The notes under the pieces were generated by a model. That model had not been told where the DNA came from and searched no databases. It saw only the letters and a list, made by a program, of their open reading frames with translations. Positions 24,336 through 34,517 of a stretch of DNA of 64,000 bases are shown piece by piece. Each line of letters starts with the position of its first letter. The first letter of the stretch is position 1. The stretch is taken from assembly GCA_037043015.1 (NCBI GenBank), contig CM073329.1:13842648-13906647 (forward strand). Reading direction: 5' to 3'. A program made the position numbers and the translations under genes. Source of the stretch: Bryum argenteum (Eukaryota > Streptophyta > Bryopsida > Bryales > Bryaceae).

Positions 24336-25269
24336 TGTGCCATCGCTCAAAACATCCTTTGTTCACGCACATCCACTTGTTGTTGCAGCGGTGACAATAG
24401 TAGTGCAGTGCACACACTAGACATACAACACACCTCCTCCTCAAACGAGTATACGTAGGTACACAAATTTGAGGCAAACGTGGAGCTTCAAGAATATCGG
24501 AAGGCGCCATGTTTCTTGTTGGCCAATCAATCAAGAGGGCACTACACAAACCTCGCTTGAACTGAAGGTGTACTAGATGATTGCATCCAATATGTGTGGT
24601 AGTTAGGTTGGACCTTGAGCCCCATGTAAAGAGCTAAAGCCATGAAGGCACTGTCAAATCATCCCATTTTTTTCCACCCTTAGTGTTACCCAAATTATCT
24701 GAGGGAGCATTAGCATATCTGTTAGTTTCTTCAACAATCCTATTCAAAATAGTTGGAGTCCAAAAGAGTGCAAATAATTGCATGAAAGTAGGTACAACAC
24801 GGTACTGTTGAGATGGACCCTTTCTATTCCCACTAAAGATTTTAGAAGGAGGATTATAAAAGAAGTTAATATTATCCCAAGTTTCGTGTCTGAAATCCCA
24901 CCTTAGTCCGGTTTGGTTGTGAATTGACCCCACATTGTGACTCTAGCCATCACTATCAAAATCAGCACCTATGTCAGGAAATCCCTCACTTCCTTCACTA
25001 CCGTGGTCAATTCCATCATTATCACTATCCACCAAATTAGGGCCCATATTTGGACCATGCACCTCGTCATCATTATTTGCATCAACGCCAAGAGCCCCCC
25101 AACCTTCCTTCACTGGTAGCATACCTGAAATAGGAATCTCAATATTTTTATGGCCTGGATCCAATCGGAAAGAGCTGACCTCCATCTCCGTGCCCTGCCG
25201 CATTGCCGCGCCGATCGCAACAACCTCTTTTCCTCCGGCCCCGAGCCACTGGCCGCCACCGCCGATCAC
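24301..25269 (-). pseudogene. Decayed piggyBac-derived (DDE_Tnp_1_7) transposase
   Basis: Read on the minus strand from 25269: an acidic segment (25269-24946), an in-frame TAG at 24945-24943, then a piggyBac core with LFALFWTPTILNRIVEETNRY and WDDLTV. There the frame shifts and continues as AFMALALYMGLKVQPNYHTY, typical of the start of the piggyBac DDE domain. The frame then stops, and 24549-24301 resumes with the C-terminal cysteine-rich zinc region (RRRCVVCLVCALHYYCHRCN...CFERWH). The central catalytic aspartates are missing, so at least one internal deletion separates the halves. With a nonsense codon, a frameshift and the lost catalytic core, it cannot encode an active transposase. Assignment is from motif memory. 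Confidence 0.7.
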
Positions 25270-25567
25270 ACCTGTCTCCGTTACTCCGGCCCTCGGCTAC
25301 TAGCCGCCACCGCCGAGCTCCTCGTAGCCTCTGGTACGTCGCAGAGACGATATCGCGAAGTCCACCAACCCAGACTGGAGAACTGCTTGTTCCACAGCGC
25401 ATTCGATGTGCCATCGCATGCAGGCTCTACGACATCTCCGTCAAGGTCTCCGAAGCCAACATCGACCATTTGCAGTCTTGCATCTCGATTGAACCCAGCT
25501 CCTCCCCTTCGCTCAGAGGCTCGCATCTCTTTCAAGGATCTCTCATGTTCGGCAATTCTTGTTCTTC
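25270..25567. other. GC-rich segment between the piggyBac relic and a MITE
   Basis: Open frames occur on both strands because the composition is C-rich with few stops. Minus-strand reading is presumably the N-terminal part of the decayed piggyBac gene, contiguous before the MITE insertion with 26262 onward. I cannot confirm a protein match. Confidence 0.35.
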
Positions 25568-26261
25568 CACTACTAGAAAACTGTGACCAAATCAACATAA
25601 AATCAACAGATTTTTGTTGTTTGGGGCACTGCATTGACCGTTTTCACTGATTTTTGAGCTTTTTGTAAAAATCAACAGTTTGCTAAATATATTTTGTTGA
25701 TTTGAGTAGTGTAATGACCGAATCAACAAAATTTCATCAAATATGGAATCTTTTTGGAATCTTTTTGGAATCTTTTGAAATATTCAAGGAATCTTTTGGA
25801 ATCTTCCAGAATCTTTGGAATCTTTGGGAATCTTTTTAATCTTTTTCTGGCACTGATTAAAATGCAAAATGGAAAACGAAGATGCTTTGGGGCATCCTCA
25901 CTTCTTCAAAAGAAAAAAACTCAAATTTTTTTTATATTTTTCCTACACGTAGAAAAATACCTGCACGAAATAGAGCATAAAAAGATTTTGAAAAAAAATT
26001 AATTTTTTACATTGTGAAAAATATTCAAAGTCTGCTGGGCAGTAAAAAGTGGACCCACTCGTGTGACCGTTTGGTTTGAAGTGGGCCCCACTGATTGTTT
26101 TGATTTTAACTTTAGTCTAGTAAAAAAACGAATTATGCTTGACCAAATCAACAGATAATATCAACACTTTTGTGTTGATCAATGTCCGTATCAACGCGTC
26201 CAAATCAACTGAAAATTTCAACGTTTTCATAATGATTTGGACGCTGGATTTTCGAGTAGTG
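25568..26261. mobile_element. 694-bp CACTA-type MITE
   Basis: The left end is CACTACTAGAAAA. The right end is its inverse with one change, TTTTCGAGTAGTG. The flanking triplets are TTC (25565-25567) and TTT (26262-26264), a target duplication with one mismatch. The interior is AT-rich and non-coding, with AAATCAAC words near both ends and a run of GGAATCTTT repeats at 25744-25850. CACTACAAGAAAA-like termini are typical of plant CACTA elements. It sits inside the decayed piggyBac-associated gene, so it inserted after that gene. Confidence 0.75.
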
Positions 26262-27813
26262 TTTCCTTCCTAGTGCCGTATCTCCTTGCTTGAAGCAACA
26301 TTTCTGGAGGCCATAGCATGTCCTCAAGTCCTCCTTGATCAGCTTCAGAGTCATCTCCATCATCGCTGTTACTTTGATTTTCTTCACTGGAGCACTCTCC
26401 TCGAGGTTCTTGGGATGAAAGATATTCGTGGTTGAAGGCGACGTCCATCTCAGGGAGCACCAAGATCTCTACTCCCGGTCCAAGATCCGGTAACTCATCT
26501 TTCTCTATCACCATTTCAGTTTCTTCCAATGGAGGTGGTGTGGGAGGAGTGGAGATGGGAAAAGAGCGATGCGATCTAGCGCTCCTCCTCACCGGGATCC
26601 CATCCCATTCCATCTGCACCAAAAGATTTACATAGTTTGCTAAGAATAAGTATGCAAAACTCATCAAACTTTGATTATAGATCAATGAAATTACAAGAGT
26701 TTTCTACCTGTTTCGCTCTCTTGTTTGTCGTTTGTGGTGCTATCTTTGCACTCTGGCCAAATAGATCTAACAATATCTGTAAACTCCTCTCCAAAACTAT
26801 GTTGATCTACGCACTCTAGAATGTGTGCAGATTGCCTGTAAAAAGTGATGCCTAAAATTTCTAGCTAATGGCACCTTAGGCCAAACTTTACTTTTGTTGC
26901 GTAGAGGTAGTGATCGAAGATACTCCGGTACAAGTAAACGCATCAAATGACTAATTTGCGTTGCATGGAGATTTTTGTTTGTAGCCCATGCATGTAAACG
27001 ATCTGCCGGACTACTCTCAGGTGCCACATGAGTGGATCCGGGTGCCACACATTCGAGCGGACCACATTCGTGCACATGTGGTGGATCTCCGATCCAACTT
27101 CCGAATGGACTGTTGCTCTTTCCGCTGAATGGAATGTTGTTCTTCCCACCGAATGGACTGTTGCTCTTCCCTGGTACCAATGGAGCCCTGCCTGCCCAAA
27201 GTAGCGATCGCCTGCCTTTGCTCAGATCACCGTCGCTCCCTCCCTGCCAACCATTGCCTTCACTGTGAGCACCCCCGACTGTCTGCAGCGGTAGGTTCAG
27301 ATCTGCACCGGTGACTCCGTGCCTGCCGACCGCAATAGCGTCGTGCCTGCCGCTTATACTACTGTTGTATCTGCCGATAGCTGCGACTCCGGTGGCTCCC
27401 TCAGATGCCGATGATGACAGTAGTGGCTTCATCCAATCTGCACCGATGACTCCCTCAAATGCCAATGATGACGCCGGTACTCCCTGCAGACCTCCTAACC
27501 GATGTATGCACGTCAAGATGTCCTTGATATCCTCTTCTGCTCCGTCGACATGCTTCCGGCACTTGCAAGATTTTTCAGTGCGATCATTGTCTTCCTGCCG
27601 AAATGCAGTCACAACATGCTCTAACTTCCTTGCCTCCAAATGGCCCACATCCGAACACTGCACAATTCTCCCTTCCAAAATTGAGTTCTCAGAAGTCGAC
27701 ACACTAATCAGATCACCATTGTTTGCAATTTCAACTGCTAGACTTTCAAAATTCCCAGGTTCATCATGATCTACTATGTAGTTGGAAGTTGCATCGCAAG
27801 AATATGAACCCAT
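26262..27813 (-). pseudogene. Hypothetical exons upstream of the piggyBac relic
   Basis: A 338-codon frame starts at ATG 27813 (MGSYSCDATSNYIV) and ends at 26797. It includes a short internal repeat (KSNSPFGGKNNIPFSGKSNS). A second exon-like block starts after a strong acceptor at about 26613 (MEWDGIPVRRSARSH) and is proline- and acid-rich (SEENQSNSDDGDDSEADQGG) up to the MITE at 26262. Between them another frame reads HSFGEEFTDIVRSIWPECKD, but I could not join it with good splice sites. Position, strand and acidic character fit the N-terminal part of the piggyBac gene, yet no domain is recognised. It may be a host gene fragment or a decayed transposon. Confidence 0.35.
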
Positions 27814-28740
27814 TTTGTTGTTTAAGCAGGAGATAGAAATGAATCTCTAAATTTTTGAATTCAAAATCATGACTTTGCAGCCGCCATGGAGTGATAGTGC
27901 TTCATTCATTCACTTCTAAACCCCAACTTTAGCCAACGGATTGCTCATTTATGTTTGGTAGTTGGCCAACTGACAGGCGTTCCCTTTACAAGAATGCTGG
28001 GTTAGCGCTAAGTCTAGTGTAAACCCCCTGCCCTGGCCTCAAATGGGCTGCAAAGCTTCCTAGCTGCCCTGAAATCCACCCTACATGTGAGTGGCTGCGG
28101 GGCCAGCCCGATCTGCCCCTTTTGGGCCTCAAAACTTTAAAAAAAAGTAAAACTATTTAAAATTGGAGTTAGGACTTGCAATTTTTACCACTTGCAGAGT
28201 TGCAGTGTGAAGTATAACACACACCCTATAAAAAGATTTCCTCCAAAATTTACTTTTTACTATGTAAACAACGCTGCCCAAAAACACAAAAAGCTGTTTC
28301 GGATTTTAAGGATCTTTAGGGGTTAAAAGTAATACTTTTTCCCAAGTTTTTAATGGGTGCTCCCTATACTGCAAGGTGTATGTGGTAAAATTTGCAAAGC
28401 CAAATTCCAATTTTTGAGTCTTCTACGACAATTCTTGGTTTGCGATCCGAACTGGGGCAGTTTAAATTTAGTATTTTTTTGAGATTTTTTATTGGAATTA
28501 TGTTCATGACCAAATTACTACTTGAGTTCAAAGTGAGCTAACTCAAAAAGTTTGTGAATTTCACAAGGGCAGCCCTCAAAAATAACAAAAACAATCTTCA
28601 CAATTTCTAGTAATTTCTGAATTAACTCTTACAAAATTTGTCAAAATTTAAGGTTTTGGAATTTTTCCAAATTCTCTTTTCTCAAATTTCACAAACTCAT
28701 AAAGGCACCTACTCGCCGTTTGGATTTTTAATTAAACCAA
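27814..28740. other. Intergenic DNA with a local inverted repeat
   Basis: No gene. Around 28190-28290 and 28330-28425 lie inverted versions of one repeat (ATTTTACCACATACACC..TATA..GGAGCACC type). A TTTAGGGGTTAA piggyBac-type end word lies between them at about 28314. Related single copies occur near 55960-56140 and 63190-63340. Confidence 0.45.
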
Positions 28741-29186
28741 ATATATTGAAGGAAATGCATGTTACAGTATCGATGTTTTTAGACCTTCTTCTAGGAAATA
28801 ATTTGCATGAAGGTCACACAAATGGAATGAGTTTCCAAAATTTTGCATGAGCGTACCCAACTTGATTATCTACATGGAAACAAAATATGGGAATTATGTT
28901 TGGGGTAACAATCTTCAATTTTACCTATGCTCCATGGAAACAATGTCTCACAAGCAATGCCCAAAAAAACTTCTGCACCAACTTTGAATGTTAAGATCTC
29001 ACAAATGGTGAAGATCCAACGGTTGGAATTTCACATGGTAGTACAAATAGTAGGTAGGTTTGAGATCTTACGGTTGAAAGTACAGAAAAACAATAAATTT
29101 TTTGACCATATCTCAATTCAAACAAGGTGGTAGAAAATCACAGTTTTTGGTTTTTAAAGGCCAAAAAACGCTTGGATTTTTAGGGG
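28741..29186 (+). repeat. Dispersed repeat, TTAA-type family
   Basis: It matches 48871-49325 in direct orientation over about 450 bp (ATAATTTGCATGAAGGTCA; TTAAGATCTCACAAATGG; GATCTTACGGTTGAAAG). It ends TTTTTAGGGGTTAA, like the right end of the TTAA MITEs. No left-hand TTAACCCC end was found, so the left border is unknown. Non-coding. Confidence 0.65.
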
Positions 29187-29640
29187 TTAACTTGGCGGAT
29201 TTGAGAATATGGCCAATTTTTGGTGAAATGGGGATTTTTTCTCAAAATTATGGGCTCCATCTAAGAAGATGATCTCATTGACAATTTTCACTAATCAAAT
29301 CTAAGTGAAATCTTGTTTAAGAGCATTTACTAATTGAACCTACTAATATGATGGGCCAAAGGTTCCAAAAGAACCTAATATCAATCTCAAAGTTATATTA
29401 CACGGTTACACCTATTCATCAACCCATCCGGGAAAAATCCTTTATAGTATTGAATGCATCATAACGAGGAGACTAAAAAGTGCACCTTTTGATCTCTTAG
29501 CCCTTCAAATAGTGATGAAGCGGTGGCATTTACCAAAACCCATTTACTATTTCAATTAAGTGAAATAGGGATTCTGATTCTTGACCAATTTCCGGCAACA
29601 TAAGACCCTTTCAACCACCATGACATCCAACATGGGATTC

Positions 29641-29876
29641 TTCAATAAACTTTACCGGACTTGATATTCATAATCCAATCACAGTAGAAAGAGCAAAAAT
29701 TGTTTTCTGTGATGAAATCATCACTAATTATAGAACACATCTTCAAAACACCGAGTTTATTATTCAAAATACAATCAAGGAAACTGGAATTAGCAGAATC
29801 AGTGTTCAACTTTGCTTTCAAATGGAAAATAAACCTCAAATTCACTGTGCTTATCCAAAATATTCAAAATCTTGTC
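29641..29876 (-). repeat. Diverged inverted third copy of the 15.7/30.8-kb segment
   Basis: The reverse complement aligns to 30783-31011 (and 15675-15903) at roughly 85-90% by eye, with one 3-base indel. With 30783-31011 it forms a 235-bp inverted repeat spanning 29641-31011. It is much older than the A/B duplication. Confidence 0.8.
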
Positions 29877-29952
29877 CAAAAAAAACATTCACCATTATTG
29901 AATGAAAATACCATTTCTTCCATACTTTCAAGCAAGGGGTCCATCTGAGGTT

Positions 29953-31855
29953 GATAAGTGATGACCTCCCTTGAAGTTGCTTCAAGCTCCTTAAGTTGAT
30001 CTCGTTACTCCTTGAGATGGTTCCATATTATCTTTATCTAATAGACCCGGATGAAGCCTTGTGTATGTCAATTTTAGTCCATTGCGTGAGCATGCATACA
30101 CATTTTGTATGTTCATAATCCCATGAAAGTCAAGATGATTGAGTACATCAAAAGCACCATCTCTACAACCTTTAGATCCACCAATGTAAAGACTACGGGT
30201 AAGTAAGTAAATCCCATTGGTTTTCTTGTGACATAGTAAAAATGTTTTCTTCAAAACGGATTTGTTGTTGGTGCTCAATACGGTTCCAAAAAGGATGGAG
30301 AGGGCATGAGCATCTTGATGTTCAACACCTCTTTTGAGAAGTTTGATAAATGATGATGGTGTGCTAGGGTCGGTGTTAAGCCCCCCGCCGGACTTAGTCA
30401 ATAATAAATCAAGACCCTTCATAGCTAAACAATTGCTAAGAAAGAAATAAAATGGAACAAAGTTGTGAGAGATGGTGAAGGAGAAGGGAAAGGGGAACAT
30501 GAAACAACCTATAGGGTGGAGGTCTATTTGTATAAGAAAAAGTAAAATTAAAGTAAAAGTAAAATTAAAGTTAAAGTAGATGGATATAGAATTAATGGCT
30601 GGATGACGAAAAAGCACACAACGCTCTGATGGATGAATTTATCAGATAGGATGAACGGAAAATGAGTATTGGGATGGCTGAAACCCATCAATGGAAGAAG
30701 CCCAATTAGCACATTCATTCCAGGGACCACACTAATTCTACTCTCCCCACCAAATAAGGTAACATGCTTAATTACCAATAATAGATTTTGTATATTTTGG
30801 ATGAGCGCAGTGAAATTGAGGTTTATTTTCCATTTAAAAGCAAACTTGAACACTGGTTCTGCGAATTCCAGTTTCCTTGATTGTAATTTGAATGATAAAC
30901 GGGGTGTTTTGAAGATGTGTACTATTAATGGTGATTTGATCATAGAAAACAATGTTTGCTCTTTCTATTGTGATTCGATTATAGATATCAAGTTCTGCAA
31001 AGATTATTGAAGAATCAATTCTGGAACACGGTTAAAGCATTTAGGAACTTACAATCGAATCATCTTGACTTAGTTGTGAATGGAATTCCTATGGTCACCA
31101 AATACCGTTTACATTAAGTATATACCACGAGGCCCATGTTGGGAAAAAAAATAAAATGGAAGCATCAAGTATGAGATCCATATGCAGAATCAAATCAGGA
31201 TAACAGTGCATGAAAGGAATGGCAAGTTTCCTTCATTCGATATGTGGGAAATTCAACAAGCAAGCTTTACAAACATTTACACACAGAAAATGAAACAGTA
31301 GTGCATCAAACGCCCTTCCGGAACGCAGCCACAACCTTGTCGGCGATCTCCTGGCCAAACAACCTGGGCATGTTGCTACTAAGATCCACTTCCACTCCTT
31401 GGCTCTTGATGAGATCGTCTCGCCTCTTCATGTACGTCTGGGATTCACTATCCAGGGCATGGGCAGTGTTCTTGTAGCCCTCCAGCCAAGTCTGAAACAC
31501 CTCGATGGCAGCAGGGTGCACGAGCTCAGTGATGACAGCATCCAAACCTTTGTCTCCTCCATTCACTTTGTACAAAAGGGCTGTCGGAGATACCACACTT
31601 CGAACGTAGAGCAAGGAGGTCAGATACGGTTGTGTGTTGGCGTGCTTTTCGAACTTCTGCCGAATGCTTTCCAGCGGTGAATTCGAATTCTCGTAGAAGC
31701 GTGCTAGATACTCGGGGTTCATCACCAGGTCCTGTCGTGGTAGCAGGTCGAGGACGAGTACCAGTGAGTCTGGGCCGCTTTGGATGAACTCGAAGAGCAG
31801 ATGGGGTGAGTCCGCTTCTGGTCCGAGCATTGCTATCAGTGTTGCGATGTTGAGT
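29953..31855. repeat. Segmental duplication, copy B (1.9 kb)
   Basis: This is the direct-orientation partner of 14843-16756. It contains the 3' flank of the functional RCCR gene and 550 bp of its exon 2. The left edge abuts a region holding the inverted third copy, and the right edge continues seamlessly into the rest of RCCR. Confidence 0.95.
29991..30422 (-). CDS. Hypothetical 143-aa frame in duplication copy B
   Basis: Counterpart of the frame at 14881-15312 with nearly the same protein. In this copy the frame is open further upstream to 30617 (hydrophobic, Phe/Ile-rich), but that extension is not shared by copy A because of a 2-base indel. It is located about 0.9 kb downstream of RCCR on the same strand. 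No homologue is recognised. Confidence 0.25.
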   Translation of the reverse strand: MKGLDLLLTKSGGGLNTDPSTPSSFIKLLKRGVEHQDAHALSILFGTVLSTNNKSVLKKTFLLCHKKTNGIYLLTRSLYIGGSKGCRDGAFDVLNHLDFHGIMNIQNVYACSRNGLKLTYTRLHPGLLDKDNMEPSQGVTRST

Positions 31856-32949
31856 GCTCCGAATGGGAGCGCGCAGTTTAGCCACGATCCCAACACGAAG
31901 TCAATCTGCACATCATTCAGCCAAAAGTGAATCAGTTTCCGCCATAGCCCTAACACTTGGAAGCGACCTTGCTGAGGAAGCTGCATGTGAGATAATTGGT
32001 TGCGTTGCGATAGCAGCACAGCTTCAGAAGCATTTGCAGATCGGTCTTAGCCGGTCAATGGAGCCAAAGGTATTGTCGACATCTGCTTGGTCGAAACTCC
32101 GACTCGACCGAGTCGACCTAATTGAGGACGACTAAAGAGCTAGAAGCACAACAATCTCACTCATTCGAATGTAGTCAATTGCTTGCCATTGCCATAACGA
32201 TTCAATTTGACCTAACTGAGAGAACGAAGAGCTGCATGTACGGTGATTAGATCAGTTCGAGAAGCAGCTCAACCAATTCCATCAAATGAAGCCAATTCAA
32301 TCATTTGCTCGCCATGGCCATATCAGTTCGAGTTAACCTAATTGAGGAGCTGCATGTGAGTTGATTGAAAGTGTTGGGTAAGGCAGCAAAGCTTCGGAAG
32401 CATTTGCACAACAGTCTTGGCTCAACAATTAAATCAAATGAAGCCGATTCAATTGATTGCTAGCCAGTTCGAATTGAACAGATTAAGGAAGAGTAAAGAG
32501 CTGCATGTGACGTGATTGAATTATTGGGTGAAGCAGCAAACCTTCAGAGGCAAGTCTTCGATAACCAATTTGATCAAATGGAGCCAATTGCTCGCTAGTT
32601 CGAAGTGACCCAATTGAGGAAGACTAAAGAGCAATTGGGGAAGAGCAAAGGGACGTACCTTGGATCCGTCCTGGCCAGCTCGAAGTGTAACAGAGCCTTC
32701 ACCGTTATCGCCCTTGAACGATCGAACATCAGCAGCCGTTTGCGAGGGACGCAGAGAACTTCCAAGCTCGCTGTCCATCAAACCCGCCACGCTCTCCATC
32801 AATTTCTTCCCCGCGGGAGTCAATCTCGGAAACTCCACCCACCCTGCCATCACGGTCCTCTTGCAGCAACTCCTCCTGCTGCTAATTCGATTGGAGGCAA
32901 GCTTTCTTCCTAGAAATGCAGTTGACGGCACGATCAGAGCGGATGCCAT
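31306..32949 (-). CDS. RCCR: Red chlorophyll catabolite reductase (2 exons), intact
   Basis: RCCR is the ferredoxin-dependent chloroplast enzyme that reduces red chlorophyll catabolite to a primary fluorescent catabolite after pheophorbide a oxygenase. Exon 1 is 32949-32659 (97 codons) and exon 2 is 31905-31306; the intron is 753 bp with GT-AG borders in phase 0, giving 296 residues against about 320 in Arabidopsis ACD2. ATG 32949 is the first in-frame ATG, in a GCCATGGC context. The N-terminus (MASALIVPSTAFLGRKLASN, then Ser/Arg/Cys-rich) looks like a transit peptide. Family landmarks: WVEFPRLTPAGKKLMESVAG, IDFVLGSWLNC, LVLVLDLLPRQDLVMNPEYL, SVVSPTALL and the C-terminal NMPRLFGQEIADKVV. The 3' half is duplicated as a pseudogene at 16207-16756. 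A 28-bp minisatellite lies upstream. Confidence 0.93.
31978..32640. repeat. Degenerate direct repeats in the RCCR intron
   Basis: AGCTGCATGTGA-like words occur at about 31978, 32228, 32348 and 32500. They are followed by variable GCAGCAAAGCTTC..AAGCATTTGCA, CAAATG-AGCCAATTC and AATTGAGGAAGACTAAAGAG segments. Copies are unequal (about 115-250 bp apart) and diverged, filling nearly the whole intron. Confidence 0.6.
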
Positions 32950-33171
32950 GGCTATGTCGGAGAATGCCAGTGAAGGTGTCGAAGAAAGGAATGGTACGCT
33001 TGATCGGACGGCATCCTCCTCTCCATTGATCACTTTCCATTGGGCGATTCCTTTTGCCTCACGCTCTTCTCCTTCTCCTAAAGATGGATGCTCATGCTCG
33101 ACTCATCTTCATGCCGTTGTCAATCATCGGTCTGCTTGTTGAGTGTGAGTCATCAATCAAGTGTTGTTCTT

Positions 33172-33570
33172 CAAGTCTGCTTGTTCAAGTATGATTCTTC
33201 ATTTTTCAAGTATCTTCCTTCGAGTCTGCTTGTCCAAGAATGGTTCTACAATTCTGCTTGTCCAAATATGGTTCTTCCAGTCTGGTTGTTAACGTATAAT
33301 TCTTCCAGTCTGCTTGTTCAACTGTAATTCTTCCAGTTTGCCTGTTCACGTATGGTTCTCCAAGTCTATTTGTTCAGGCATGATTCTTCAAGTCTGCTGC
33401 TCCAAGACTGCTTGTTCAAGTCTCCTACTTAAAGAATTACTCTCCAAGTCTGCTTCTTTAAGAATGATTCTCCAAGTCTGCTTGTTCAGTTATGAGTTTA
33501 TGACTCATCGAGTTTGCTTGCTCAAGTATGATATATCAAGTCCGCTTGTTCAAGTATGTACCTTCAGGTC
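33172..33570. repeat. 28-bp minisatellite upstream of RCCR
   Basis: The unit is approximately TCTGCTTGTTCAAGTATG plus ATTCTTCCAG. Exact 28-bp steps are seen at 33253, 33281, 33309, 33337, 33365 and 33393, and again at 33421, 33449 and 33477, with diverged units on either side (about 12-14 in all). It begins some 220 bp upstream of the RCCR start codon, so it lies in the promoter or 5' leader of that gene. No long open frame is conserved across units. Confidence 0.88.
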
Positions 33571-34517
33571 TTTTGATGCTCTAATCTTTTCTATTTATTT
33601 TGATCTGCTTGACCAAGTCTGCATGTGAAGGGAATATAATGTTAATCTCCACTGTTTTAAGTAGAATAGATATATTATACAATTCAGTATCTGTGAATCG
33701 TTTATCCACAATTTAATCACCATAACATCCACCTCGAGAAAGAGATATTCGTAAAACCTTAACCCGGCTTCTTATTTGTAATCGAATCACCCTCAAGGAG
33801 CAACCAAATTCATATATTCTACGTGCCGGATCAACACGAAAGATGTGTTATACAATTTATGGTATAATAATCACTGTAGAACACATCTACAGAACACCCA
33901 ACTTATTATGTTAAGTAAATGTGAATAAAGATCATCAAAATGAAATCCGCAAAACATGCAAGTAACTCGGCATTCATCACCAGTGAGAAATGGTGAAATG
34001 AGAGCATAGACTAGAAAGAGTCTTTTGATTATCAAAGATCACTTTCAAAAAAATCGTCTAGAGCTTAAGAAAAAGAAAAAAAATCAGAACGAGAGCTGGA
34101 AATACAAAATTTCTGTGGTGCAAAAAAGATGCACACCAAGTTTCCGGACCGGCGAGTGAGGAAATGGTGAGACATCATCAGAACTTAGCTGCTGGCTACC
34201 TGATAAATTAATCCTGTCATTCTTTTAACTAAAGAAGCTGAAATTGCGCAATTGTAAATATACTGGTGAATGAAATGGAGTATCACGTCTACCTGTCTGT
34301 CTGTCTCGATTACAATCTAGCGAAGCGAAATGTTCCCCTCATAAAAAATCACACTTATTTTGAGTACAGGGGTTGCGCAATTGATGGCTAAAAAACAGGA
34401 TCCTGCACATTTAAGCTTGTAACACGTAAAGTCAAAGTCCCTCGAATATACAAGTCTGACCATGCCGTTGTTGGAGATTAAATTGGAAAAACACATAGAA
34501 ACCAAGTTTACTACTCA
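33571..34517. other. Intergenic between RCCR and the PRT6 3' end
   Basis: No gene. It probably contains PRT6 3' UTR (below 34518) and distal RCCR promoter. A weak match to the inverted-repeat segment (GTAGAACACATCTACAGAAC at about 33876) suggests old transposon debris. Confidence 0.45.

Noticed and set aside
25148..25650. Overlapping + and - frames of 88-166 codons
   Set aside because: C-rich, stop-poor composition opens frames on both strands; no start context, splice structure or recognisable motif on the + strand.
33172..33570. Regular 28-bp repeats resembling a CRISPR array
   Set aside because: The repeats are directly abutting with no spacers of constant length, units are diverged, and the context is a plant nuclear gene promoter.
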